Source: Microcoleus sp. EPA2 (GTDB lineage: Bacteria; Cyanobacteriota; Cyanobacteriia; Cyanobacteriales; Microcoleaceae). Taken from it: 64,000 nucleotides of DNA. Below, one piece after another: positions 1-8,526 of the stretch. The notes beneath the pieces are model-generated. The model worked only from the letters and a program-made list of their open reading frames with translations. It had not been told where the DNA came from and ran no database searches. Position numbers and translations under genes: made by a program. The stretch lies in the NCBI GenBank assembly GCA_020882975.1, contig JAHRFD010000007.1, forward strand, positions 62,001-126,000, given 5' to 3'. Numbering within the stretch: the first letter of the stretch is position 1; each line of letters starts with the position of its first letter.

Positions 1-1478
1 TGCTTTTGTAAGTATTTAATTAAATCATCACGCCCTTGCCCTTGTGGGATATCTCTATAAATATCCAAACCAATAGTTCGTGGTTGGTGCTTATTTAATT
101 TTTCTAGAACCCGAACTATTGTTTTATCTTGTAGGGGATATTCATTATTTAATTTCTTGAAATCGTCTGTCGTAGCTTCAACAATTAATAAGCGAGAATC
201 TAGCGCTTTATCTGGCATAATCTGTGTTAGTTCATCAAAAGCTTTTTTTTCTAAAGGTTCTAACAATCCCAGCCACCGCACTCCCATCACAGCGCCGGTG
301 ACTAACACACTAGCCACCAACACAGCCCGAAGATTGCGCCAAATCGAAACACGTTGCCGCTCTTCCTCATTCCCCTTGAGTAACTCATCCCAAGTGGGAG
401 GCTCCACAGCCCGATGCTCATAAATCATCGGTAGCCAACTAGCACAGGGATATTGAATATCCATAACGTGCAGCTTTTTCCGCGCCTGCATAACAGAGTC
501 GCGCAAAGATTTCTTCTCTCTAGCAAATGCGTTTAGAAAATGCTCCAAAAATTTCTGAGCAACTTCATCCGGCACTCGCTCTCGCATGGCAATTATCGCA
601 GGAATTTCCAGGGAAGCTAGTTCCTTGACTAATCCCATGCCATCACAAGAATTGAAAATTGCTAATTTTAAACCGTGCTTAATCGCATTTTCTAAACCAT
701 ACTTTAAATCTTTAATCGCTATACTTTCAGTTTCACTCAGAGCCAGCTTACCTTGACTGTAATCATCTTCACTAGAACTATGACCTGCAAAAAATAAAAT
801 ATCCCAATTCTGGTTCCATAACTCGTCATCAAGCTTGCTACTATTAGTAGCTGTTAAAGTTGTAATTTCTGCATCATTATGGGCAATAGATTCTTTTAAT
901 AGTTTTAAATCTGCCTCGACATTGATGTCTGAACTATCTCCTAATATAACTAAAACTCTAATTTTATTCTTATAATTATTTTGGCTTAATTTAGAATTAA
1001 TATTAGTAGTTAAAAGAGCAAAACTAGGTTCGACTTCCAACTCTTGAAACTTATTCCATAAATGCCAAGGAAAACTCCACAAACTAATATTGTCTGTTTC
1101 GATAATGACCCTGACATCATTTTTATGAGCACTCAATACTTTTAAAAGTAAATCTCTCACCTCCTGAAAATCAGAATCTGGAAAATTTAGCCAATTATTT
1201 ACACTTATTTCTACCCCCTTGGCTAATTCTTTCACTGAAACATTGGTAACTTGCGCTTTCTTGAGCTTTTCTAATTTGCGATAAGAACCAAAACCGTCAT
1301 CCATGCGATTTCGCTTCAAATTATCATAGTTTTCTATCAAATCTTTAGCTGGTGGAAATTTCCCGCTAACTGTACTTTGAAAATTCTGATAATTAATGCT
1401 ATCGCAAATTCTGAGGGTGACAGGATAGCGTTGCTCATTGTCAGCATCGCGTATTTCCAAAATTACAAGCTTGCTCAT
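1..1478 (-). CDS. CHAT-domain protease with CHASE2 sensor domain (3' end beyond window)
   Basis: Read from the reverse strand starting at ATG 1476-1478; 492 codons are visible and the frame stays open to the window edge. Residues about 170-350 form a CHAT (caspase HetF-associated) domain: the catalytic pair is visible as His233 in an AGHSSS motif and Cys278 in an FNSCDG motif. A hydrophobic segment near residues 378-398 follows, and then the start of a CHASE2 domain with the typical IGLDIYRDIP motif. CHASE2 is an extracytoplasmic sensor module, so the protein probably sits in the inner membrane with the protease domain in the cytoplasm. It is the last gene of a minus-strand unit with a DUF1822 gene 28 bp upstream and a sigma-like gene before that. 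Domain identity is confident; substrate and signal are unknown. Confidence 0.88.
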   Translation of the reverse strand, partial: MSKLVILEIRDADNEQRYPVTLRICDSINYQNFQSTVSGKFPPAKDLIENYDNLKRNRMDDGFGSYRKLEKLKKAQVTNVSVKELAKGVEISVNNWLNFPDSDFQEVRDLLLKVLSAHKNDVRVIIETDNISLWSFPWHLWNKFQELEVEPSFALLTTNINSKLSQNNYKNKIRVLVILGDSSDINVEADLKLLKESIAHNDAEITTLTATNSSKLDDELWNQNWDILFFAGHSSSEDDYSQGKLALSETESIAIKDLKYGLENAIKHGLKLAIFNSCDGMGLVKELASLEIPAIIAMRERVPDEVAQKFLEHFLNAFAREKKSLRDSVMQARKKLHVMDIQYPCASWLPMIYEHRAVEPPTWDELLKGNEEERQRVSIWRNLRAVLVASVLVTGAVMGVRWLGLLEPLEKKAFDELTQIMPDKALDSRLLIVEATTDDFKKLNNEYPLQDKTIVRVLEKLNKHQPRTIGLDIYRDIPQGQGRDDLIKYLQK

Positions 1479-1506
1479 CGCTTTTGACCTCCCGATCCTA
1501 ATTTAG

Positions 1507-2958
1507 TTAAATGGTAAAATCTTCTGTGATGCTAACTTCGCCACAAGCCAGTTTTACCTGGAAATTATCGCCGATCGCACCTCTGAATTCATACATTAGC
1601 CTATTGGTAAAATGGTGTGCTTTTTCTTCCCAAAAAACTTCGCCATCTTCATCTAGGATAATTAGTTCGAGATTTTGTGGTAGAGTTTTCGATCGCACTG
1701 GTAATACCCGCAAGAAAATATTGGTTTTATCACTTCCTTCAGGTAACAGAGTGATTTCTAGCACTACGCGATCGCTATCGAGCTCCATTTTTAATTCAAT
1801 CATCTTACCAATTCTCACCCCCGCAGCGGCATTTTTGGGGTCAAGTTTTCCCAAACTGACTGCTGCTTGGCGCTTCAAGGCATCATTTTCGGTAGTTTCC
1901 CGCAAGTGTGTCAGTGCGGAAATTGCCTCCTGATTTCCAGGCTCAACGCAACCTAATAATTCCGCAGCCCGCAATTGATTGCTTTTATGGCGGCGATCGC
2001 GCAATAAATCAAGCAATGTCGGAATTCCCTTAGGGCTGCTAGAATCACCATAACGATAACCTTCACCTTCCATCGCATACATTAAGCCAGAATCTAACAG
2101 TCCCAACCTCTCAATTATGTCATCAATCGTCTCCCAGCCAGCTTGAATATAAGTCTTGGCCCACTCAACTAAACGTGATTGACTTTCCACCACCAGTGGT
2201 TCCTGAATAATTCCTAAACGCAGATTATATAGTTGTTGTCTGCATTCATCATTAGCCAAGAAAGATGCCCATTCCCCAAATGGAACTAGCAACCGGGGAG
2301 AATACACCGCAGAATTACCCAAAGTATGTAATAATTGAGTCGATTCCACCTTGGATAAAATTGGCAAGGGTGAGACTTCTGCTTGCAAATTCAACCCTAG
2401 AGTTATGTCCATGACAACGAGAGATTTAGTTAATTCCTGTATGGGTAAAACATAAGTGCGATCGGCGGCATTATACTTACCTTCATGCTTAAGTTGGCGG
2501 TGCGTAGCAAACCCCAAAACTTCCATCCAGCACTCCCCATCATCCCCATCCAAATTCATCTGCACCGCCAGGTAATAATCAGCATTCCAATTAGGAATAT
2601 CAACCCATTCCTGCGGCACGCAAAATTCCTCCAAATCTCCCTCATCGCTAGGAATTAACACTAATCTAGTTTCGCCAATTTCGATAGCAGTGCCATTAAC
2701 AACTTCCCAAAGACTAGCAATATCCTGACGTTTACCAACATAAATTGGAGGCAAATCTTCCTCTGCCCACACTTCTGAAATCCAGTTCAAAAAAGGCTTT
2801 AAACAAACACTATTTAGATAAGCATTGTAACGAGAAAGTGGATTAGAATGTTCTTGAGCTTCGTGCCATGCAGTCTCTATATCTGCTGGGTCAATTGTCA
2901 ACCGCACGAGGCAAGAATTACTATAATCAACTGATTGTAATTTGGTTAAATCAAACAT
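1507..2958 (-). CDS. DUF1822 family protein
   Basis: A 483-residue soluble protein with no signal peptide or membrane segment. The N-terminal half (LxxYLNxxxLKPFLNW region near residues 40-65, followed by acidic tracts) fits the cyanobacterial DUF1822 family, whose biochemical function is unknown. Residues about 310-385 carry helical pairs with alternating Leu/Ala that look like HEAT-type repeats (RAAELLGC..., RQAAVSLGK...). The C-terminal 90 residues are beta-rich and may be a separate small domain. It lies 4 bp downstream of the sigma-like gene and 28 bp upstream of the CHAT-CHASE2 gene, so all three are probably cotranscribed. A role as adaptor, anti-sigma factor or protease substrate is inference from context only. 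Confidence 0.75.
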   Translation of the reverse strand: MFDLTKLQSVDYSNSCLVRLTIDPADIETAWHEAQEHSNPLSRYNAYLNSVCLKPFLNWISEVWAEEDLPPIYVGKRQDIASLWEVVNGTAIEIGETRLVLIPSDEGDLEEFCVPQEWVDIPNWNADYYLAVQMNLDGDDGECWMEVLGFATHRQLKHEGKYNAADRTYVLPIQELTKSLVVMDITLGLNLQAEVSPLPILSKVESTQLLHTLGNSAVYSPRLLVPFGEWASFLANDECRQQLYNLRLGIIQEPLVVESQSRLVEWAKTYIQAGWETIDDIIERLGLLDSGLMYAMEGEGYRYGDSSSPKGIPTLLDLLRDRRHKSNQLRAAELLGCVEPGNQEAISALTHLRETTENDALKRQAAVSLGKLDPKNAAAGVRIGKMIELKMELDSDRVVLEITLLPEGSDKTNIFLRVLPVRSKTLPQNLELIILDEDGEVFWEEKAHHFTNRLMYEFRGAIGDNFQVKLACGEVSITEDFTI

Positions 2959-2962
2959 TGGT

Positions 2963-4648
2963 TTATTCCCCTTTTTTATAAGCGATTAAAGTTTTCAAGG
3001 ATTCTGCTACAATTTTATCAATTGTTTCGCCGTCATAGATGATATCTAAAGATAGATTTAGATGCTCATGAGCTAGGCAAATTTTAGAGTAATAAAAACT
3101 CTTGAGCCACTCTTCTACATACTCTTTTTCCCAATGAGGTAGTTCCTTGATTAAATAGGCTTGTAACTTGTCTTGAGATTCAGAAATTATGGTCTTCACA
3201 TCTAATAAACTAAGACCCAATTGACTGGCAATTTGCTGTTCATTAAGCTGTTGACCGTAGCGCCTAAACAAAATATTTTGAGCTTCCCGTCTCAGTTCTT
3301 TTGTTGCTTGTACTAAGGCTGCTTCAATTAAATCTGAGTGCCGGGGGGCGCGGAAATCTTTATGTAACCATTCAATTACATAATTTTTTACCCATGCCTG
3401 GGGTTGTGATTTGTTAATCAAGGTTCTTAAGAGTTGCTTCTTAATAGTATTGAGACGACGAGAAATAGCGGACTGGCTCGTTCCTAATTGAGTTTCCAGT
3501 TGCTTTTGCTTCAAGCCGACACCATAATAAAGCAGGAGAATTTTGTGTTGAGCGGGTTTGAGGCGATCGAGTTCTTCATGGAAATCCAGTTTAGTTTGAT
3601 TCAATAGGGGATTGGCTTCTGAATCAGATTCTTCAGCTTCCAGACTAATTATTTCTGACTCTAAGGCATCCCATAATTGGTTACTGTCTTGTGGCTGAGT
3701 TATTGGGGATACATTCTGAATATTTTCAGGGCTAGAAATAATAACTCGATCGTATTTTTTTAAGGCCTCAATGGAGGTTTCCATCCAAGCTTGCATTTGC
3801 TCTCTGCTAATACTTGAGCCTGCGGAAACTTCATGGGGAGCACAAGAGAGAGACTTTTCTGCATTATAACATTCTGTGGCAGCTTGAAAGTCTTCCATGT
3901 CAGGCTCCAGCCATTTATCCCCCAATCTTCTCAGGGCGGGATTCTGAACTTTGTTAAAGCGATAAACTTGTTGAAAGTATTTGCGTGCAAAGATACATTG
4001 AGAAATGTAAGGTTCCTGATATCCGGCTCTTTGCAGTGCTTCCCGCAGCTCTTTATCACTTTTTTTAACTACCAGTCGCCACCGGGAAAATTTACATATT
4101 TGGTGTTGGTTTTTAATCTCCTTAATTAAGGTTTGTTGAATGTATGTATCTAGAGTAGCCTGAGCTTCGTCATAAGAATTTAACACTTTGACCAGATTAT
4201 CTGAACTGTAAACAAAAACCCGAGCTGAAGATAGATATTCCTCCCAAGAGCGGTCTTGTGCATTTAGCCATACTTTTTTGCTGGCATAATAGCAGTTTTT
4301 TTCAAATAAACTAGCTAAATGCTCTAAGGCTAATCTTCTGCTGTTTTTGGGTTCCCAATCTTCAAGTATAGGCGCTGAAGTAATTATTATATTCCGCCAA
4401 AACATTGAGAGACTTTGGATGATATTTGGCTGAGATAACAACTGTCTAAATGTCGGGTTGTGTTTTTGGTATAACTCAAAATTGCGTTTGAGAGCCGGAA
4501 TATTCTGCCACTTAATCAGTGGGGGACAGTTTTGGGTATCGAGCATGAGATAGGTAGAAAAAACCTCGGTATTATTTGGACGATCTGGTAATATGGGAAT
4601 GGTTTCTCGATGAGAGTAAGTGGTCATTTTGGTCGATTCTCCAATCAC
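2963..4648 (-). CDS. Sigma-70-family-like protein with region 4 HTH
   Basis: 561 residues. Residues about 363-410 carry a sigma region 4-type helix-turn-helix (KPAQHKILLLYYGVGL, then QLETQLGTSQSAISRRL), with a second, weaker HTH-like segment at about 455-505 (NEQQIASQLGLSLLDVKTI). The N-terminal 300 residues are helical and lack a recognisable sigma region 2 -10-binding motif, so this may be a divergent sigma factor or a sigma-like regulator rather than a normal initiation factor. It is the first gene of the minus-strand unit shared with DUF1822 and CHAT-CHASE2 genes; the next gene starts only 4 bp after its stop. The start follows a 676-bp non-coding stretch that must hold the promoter. Confidence 0.72.
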   Translation of the reverse strand: MIGESTKMTTYSHRETIPILPDRPNNTEVFSTYLMLDTQNCPPLIKWQNIPALKRNFELYQKHNPTFRQLLSQPNIIQSLSMFWRNIIITSAPILEDWEPKNSRRLALEHLASLFEKNCYYASKKVWLNAQDRSWEEYLSSARVFVYSSDNLVKVLNSYDEAQATLDTYIQQTLIKEIKNQHQICKFSRWRLVVKKSDKELREALQRAGYQEPYISQCIFARKYFQQVYRFNKVQNPALRRLGDKWLEPDMEDFQAATECYNAEKSLSCAPHEVSAGSSISREQMQAWMETSIEALKKYDRVIISSPENIQNVSPITQPQDSNQLWDALESEIISLEAEESDSEANPLLNQTKLDFHEELDRLKPAQHKILLLYYGVGLKQKQLETQLGTSQSAISRRLNTIKKQLLRTLINKSQPQAWVKNYVIEWLHKDFRAPRHSDLIEAALVQATKELRREAQNILFRRYGQQLNEQQIASQLGLSLLDVKTIISESQDKLQAYLIKELPHWEKEYVEEWLKSFYYSKICLAHEHLNLSLDIIYDGETIDKIVAESLKTLIAYKKGE

Positions 4649-5324
4649 AATAAAGAAAGATTTTAAGTCTGACGCAGGGGAGGGAATTTTTGCCGGTTTG
4701 AGTCTTTCTCCAGTTTAGTTTAAGCGACTTAAAGATTTATCCTAGTGTTTTTTCTCTGACTGATTGGATGAGTCCTAGGATGGATGCACTTGTTTTCTGT
4801 TGAAAGGTCGATCGCCTGTACCAGGGCCCAGATGTTTGTGAGGGAGCGATCGACTTTGGGAATAGCTTGAGCATAGTGGTTGGGAGAGCGTGCTGTGTGT
4901 CTTATTAATTTATTGGGATCGTCCCTCGAAATTTATGAGGGTTGCTGTGAGTTTTTGTCTTAGCACTTTCTCTGAGGCAGCAGTATTGAGTGCATCACTA
5001 GGTGGCTTTCAGAGGCTGAAACCCTTTCAATACATGACTTTCAAGAGATAAATGATTCCGTCTGATTTTCAATAAAAGTGACTTATTGAAAATAAATAAT
5101 ATTTTTGAAATCTCAAAACTCGTCAAATCCTAGGGAGCATCCCGATTTTGCATAGGCTTTCGCATGACCGCAGACAATTTATTAGTAATAAACAGAGATT
5201 TACAGGGGTCATGCGAAAGCCCCTACAAATATATTTGCCAAACACAGATGCTTAAGTTTTGGGTCAAACTTTGCGATCGAGGCTAAGCTTGAACCAATAG
5301 GACAATCTAGCCCATATTAAACAA
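4649..5324. other. Intergenic region between divergent genes, with inverted repeat
   Basis: 676 bp between the divergent sigma-like gene and the SPFH gene, expected to hold both promoters. The only clear structure is a perfect 15-bp inverted repeat (5155-5169 and 5207-5221, GGCTTTCGCATGACC and its complement), 37 bp apart. No ORF or RNA gene was recognised. Confidence 0.6.
5155..5221. repeat. Small inverted-repeat element
   Basis: Perfect 15-bp arms, GGCTTTCGCATGACC at 5155-5169 and its reverse complement at 5207-5221, enclose 37 AT-rich bases. It ends in GCCCCTACAAAT, a motif recurring at the edges of other hairpin repeats in this window, which suggests a dispersed repeat rather than a gene-specific terminator. 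A related but diverged sequence (TTTTCGCGTGACCGCATTT) occurs near 52992. Confidence 0.6.
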
Positions 5325-7511
5325 ATGCTTGATTTATTTAAACCCAAGTCAAAAATAAAAGTTCCTGTTTTCAAACAATTAGCAGTGGCTGTTTCGGCTG
5401 CTATAGCTTTGGGCGCAACAAGCAGTTTAAAAACATCGCCCGTATTAGCTGCTAGCGATATCCCCCCTACCAGTCAAATTTCGACGCAGCTAGTAGCTAA
5501 ACCTGGGTTACTATCGAAACAGCAACTTCAAACTACTATCGCTGTGCAGACAACACAGATGGACTTATTCGGCTCAATTGTACCAATTGTCGTAGGTGGT
5601 GCGATCGTTCTTTGCATACCATTATTTTTTGGTGGATTGGTAGTAATTGGCGATCGCGAAGTAGGCATTGTCAGTAAAAAGTTTAGCTTCGGTGGCAAAG
5701 CTTTACCACCCGGAGATTTAATTGCCCTAAACGGAGAAGCGGGATATCAAGCTGATACTTTACCTCCCGGTTGGCACTGGGGTTATTGGCCTTTGCAATA
5801 CAATGTTCGTAAAGAATCTTTAACAGTAGTTCCCCAAGGTGAAATTGCCTTAATTATCGCAGCAGGTGGTCAGTCTATTCCCTCCCAGCGCATCCTTGGT
5901 AAAATCACCGAATGCGACAATTTTCAAGATGCTCGAAAATTCCTCAAGAGCGGTGGCGAAAAAGGTAGACAACTAGGAATTTTAACCGGAGGTAGCTATC
6001 GAATTAATACAGCATTATTTACTATAATTACCGCAGCTAATGCACAGAAACATGGAATGACAGCAGAACAGTTAAAACTGTACAAAATTGCTCCCGATAA
6101 AGTGGGAATTGTGACCACTTATGACGGTGTTCCTATTCAAGATGGCGAAATTGCTGGCCCGATTATTCCGAATCATGATAATTTCCAAAATGCACAGAAG
6201 TTCATCATTGGTGGAGGAAGGCGCGGCTTGCAGGAGCAGGTTTTACTATCGGGTTCGTGGAACTTAAATCCTTGGTTTGTCGGGGTGGAACAAGTGGCAA
6301 TGACTGAAATCCCGATCGGCTATGTGGGCGCAGTTATTTCCTATGTCGGTAAAACCTCAGAAGATATCAGTGGTGCTGCTTTCACCCACGGCAATTTGGT
6401 GGAAGTTGGCAACAAAGGCGTGTGGATAACTCCACTTTATCCTGGCAAACATCCGCTAAATACGCGCATTTTGAAGGTAGAATTAGTACCGACTACAAAT
6501 ATTGTTTTGAATTGGTCTAGCAAAACAGAAAGACACAGTTACGACTCTCAACTTTCATCTTTAACTGTACGTTCTCAAGATGGTTTTGCCTTTGATTTAG
6601 AAGTAGCTCAGATTATTCATGTGGGAGCCTTGGATGCTCCGAAAGTCATCTCTCGTGTCGGTTCAATGCAGAATTTAGTTGACCACGTTTTGCAGCCGAC
6701 AATTGGCAATTATTTCCGCAATTCGGCTCAAGCTTATTCTGTGTTAGATTTTCTCTCGGCAAGAAGTGGCAGACAAGCGGAAGCCGCCGAGTATATTAAA
6801 GCAGCTTTGCGTACCTATGATGTGCAAGCAATTGATACTTTGATCGGGGATATTTTGCCACCGGGAGAGTTGATGCAAACTCAAACGGATCGCAAAATTG
6901 CGGAAGAACAATGTAAGACTTATGAGGTGCAGCAATTGGCGCAAACTCAGCGGCAACAATTGGTGCGGGAAACGGCGCTGGCTGAGATTCAGCAAGAGAT
7001 GGTAAAATCGGAACAAGGTGTGAAGATTTCGGAGTTGAAAGCGACTTCTCAGGTGAAACAAGCTCAAGGTGAAGCTGAGTCGATTCGGGTGAGGGGAAAT
7101 GCTCAAGCTGAGGCTTATCGCGCTGGTGTGATAGCTTTGGGTAATTCCGGTTATACAGCTTTGCAGTTAATGCAAATTATAGGCGATCGCCATGTACGAG
7201 TTGTACCGGATGTGGCGGTAAGCGGTAATGGTAGCGGCGGCGGTTTGGTTGATGGTTTGTTGGGGATGATGATGTGGAATCAAACTAGCAAAAATGGTCA
7301 AAATGGTGGGGAATTACCTGTAGTTAAGTTACCCAAATCTGAGTCTTCTGTGTTGGAACCTGCGGCGAATTTACCAGTAGCAAAAGCGCCTGCGGTGAAG
7401 TCTCCCGCATCTCGTACTAATTCGCCAGTGGCTAAGTCTGAGGCTGCGGAACAGAATGATATTGAGTCGCTGTTTGATGAATTGCCCTTTGACGATCGCT
7501 CTTTTAGTTAG
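5325..7511 (+). CDS. SPFH/band 7 (flotillin-like) domain membrane protein
   Basis: 728 residues. The N-terminus looks like a signal or anchor sequence (basic start, hydrophobic residues 19-33, small residues SPVLAAS near 37-43), and a second strong hydrophobic segment spans about 83-107. A very long SPFH-type region follows, with repeated beta-rich motifs (GDREVGIV, PPGDLIALNGEAGYQADTLPPGWH, then IPIGYVGAVISYVGKT). Residues about 530-610 are a charged, glutamine-rich coiled coil with the EAQxEAESIRxRGNAQAEAYRAG pattern usual after SPFH domains. The C-terminal 90 residues are low-complexity Pro/Ala/Ser ending in an acidic tail. SPFH proteins scaffold membrane microdomains; the specific role here is not known. 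The protein is longer than most flotillins (about 420-500 residues) because the SPFH-like segment is extended. Confidence 0.82.
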   Translation: MLDLFKPKSKIKVPVFKQLAVAVSAAIALGATSSLKTSPVLAASDIPPTSQISTQLVAKPGLLSKQQLQTTIAVQTTQMDLFGSIVPIVVGGAIVLCIPLFFGGLVVIGDREVGIVSKKFSFGGKALPPGDLIALNGEAGYQADTLPPGWHWGYWPLQYNVRKESLTVVPQGEIALIIAAGGQSIPSQRILGKITECDNFQDARKFLKSGGEKGRQLGILTGGSYRINTALFTIITAANAQKHGMTAEQLKLYKIAPDKVGIVTTYDGVPIQDGEIAGPIIPNHDNFQNAQKFIIGGGRRGLQEQVLLSGSWNLNPWFVGVEQVAMTEIPIGYVGAVISYVGKTSEDISGAAFTHGNLVEVGNKGVWITPLYPGKHPLNTRILKVELVPTTNIVLNWSSKTERHSYDSQLSSLTVRSQDGFAFDLEVAQIIHVGALDAPKVISRVGSMQNLVDHVLQPTIGNYFRNSAQAYSVLDFLSARSGRQAEAAEYIKAALRTYDVQAIDTLIGDILPPGELMQTQTDRKIAEEQCKTYEVQQLAQTQRQQLVRETALAEIQQEMVKSEQGVKISELKATSQVKQAQGEAESIRVRGNAQAEAYRAGVIALGNSGYTALQLMQIIGDRHVRVVPDVAVSGNGSGGGLVDGLLGMMMWNQTSKNGQNGGELPVVKLPKSESSVLEPAANLPVAKAPAVKSPASRTNSPVAKSEAAEQNDIESLFDELPFDDRSFS

Positions 7512-7576
7512 GGTGTGTAGTTTGTAGAATAGAATACTCGGATACCCTGACTTTTTAAAGAACTCAGGGTATCTAA

Positions 7577-7911
7577 TACCAATTTAATGAGTCGTTGCAT
7601 ATATCTCGATCCCCCTCGCATCCCAGGGCTGTTTCATTCTCAGGAAAACGATGATTTTGTAGGGGTAGTGCCAAGAGTGCCTACCCTCTTCGTCCACGAT
7701 TTTGTATGTGTTTGGTGAGATTGGGGCGGGCACTCTTGGCACCGCCCCTACAAGAGAATGAAACAGCCCTGCCTCGCATCCCCACCCCCCCAAGGGGGGA
7801 AGGGGGACGAAAAATCGGAATCTTGTCCCCCCTTAGTAGGGGCGGTGCCCCCGTGCCCGCCCTCTTTGTTAGGGGGGATCGGATTCTATGCAGCCTCATA
7901 AAAAATTGGTA
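7577..7911 (+). mobile_element. MITE-like element with a second element nested inside
   Basis: The ends form an imperfect 26-bp terminal inverted repeat: TACCAATTTAATGAGTCGTTGCATAT at the left matches the complement of the right end (TACCAATTTTTTATGAGGCTGCATAG). A related copy in opposite orientation lies at 10588-10775. The interior is C/G-rich hairpin sequence encoding nothing convincing. This copy is longer than the other because it holds a 147-bp insertion at 7625-7771. Confidence 0.7.
7625..7771. mobile_element. Nested miniature element with 17-bp TIRs and 11-bp flanking direct repeat
   Basis: AGGGCTGTTTCATTCTC at 7625-7641 is perfectly inverted at 7754-7770. The insert is flanked on both sides by the same 11 bases, CCTCGCATCCC (7614-7624 and 7772-7782), as expected of a target-site duplication. 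A further internal inverted pair (GGGGTAGTGCCAAGAGTGCC against GGGCACTCTTGGCACCGCCCC) makes it a long hairpin. No coding capacity, so it would need a transposase supplied in trans. Confidence 0.68.
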
Positions 7912-7987
7912 TAAAATCTATTTTTGAGCTATAATCAAATCAACCTTTCCTAAATTTTCCACAACATAAGAAGCAGAAAAATTTGCT

Positions 7988-8206
7988 ATGTTAACTAATG
8001 TTCGAGAAGTTTACGATCGCGTTCTGTCTACCCTTTCGCCAACGAATAGACTGCGCTTGGCAACTCTTATTCTCAACGATTTGGTGCAGCAAAATCTGTC
8101 GGTTGTCGATGAAAGCGAGACTTGGACTGAAGAAGATAAACTCGATGTGACGACATTTTCTTTGCAGTATGTGGCCACCATTTTTCCTGAAAACGAGGTG
8201 ATGTAA
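7988..8206 (+). CDS. Small hypothetical protein, possible antitoxin
   Basis: 72 residues with no membrane segment. The N-terminal half (VLSTLSPTNRLRLATLILNDLV) is helical and resembles the N-termini of small cyanobacterial proteins that precede toxin genes; the C-terminal part is acidic. The following 60 bp begin VSFNPGD, a weak resemblance to the start of MazF/PemK-type toxins, but terminate after 20 codons. I do not recognise the family firmly. It lies just downstream of the MITE-like element. Confidence 0.5.
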   Translation: MLTNVREVYDRVLSTLSPTNRLRLATLILNDLVQQNLSVVDESETWTEEDKLDVTTFSLQYVATIFPENEVM

Positions 8207-8208
8207 TA

Positions 8209-8271
8209 GTGTCTTTTAATCCTGGTGATGATGAACGTAAAAAAAAATGGATTTCAATAGCATTTATCTAA
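8209..8271 (+). pseudogene. Possible toxin-gene remnant (20 codons)
   Basis: GTG at 8209, 2 bp after the previous stop, opens VSFNPGDDERKK and reaches a stop after 20 codons. MSFNPGDxV is a common opening of MazF/PemK-type toxins, and the position right behind a possible antitoxin gene fits, but the match is only about seven residues and may be chance. Confidence 0.2.
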
Positions 8272-8342
8272 CTAATTTTAGGCGCTTTTAACTGCAATTG
8301 CAAATCCTTGAGAGCGGGCGATCGATCTACGAGCGATAAACT

Positions 8343-8470
8343 TATAGCAATCCTAAATCATTTGCATAATTCTTGTAGGGGCTCTTGGCCCCGTGGTTGC
8401 CCGATAGATAGGGGGTAGGCACGGGGGCACTACCCCTACAAATTTACCTGAATCATTTAGGATTGCTATA
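8343..8470. repeat. 128-bp hairpin repeat element
   Basis: TATAGCAATCCTAAATCATT at the left edge is inverted at the right edge (AATCATTTAGGATTGCTATA), with inner arms TTGTAGGGGC and GCACTACCCCTACAA. The whole element can fold into one long hairpin. It occupies most of the 320-bp gap between 8207 and 8526 and has no coding capacity. Confidence 0.65.
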
Positions 8471-8526
8471 GCTATAATTGTAGGGAATCAGGTTATACTA
8501 AATTAGTAACTAACTTTCACTCAGAT

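Noticed and set aside
7584..7927. Overlapping ORFs on both strands inside the nested MITEs
   Set aside because: They are translations of inverted repeat DNA with Pro/Gly/Arg bias; no protein features.
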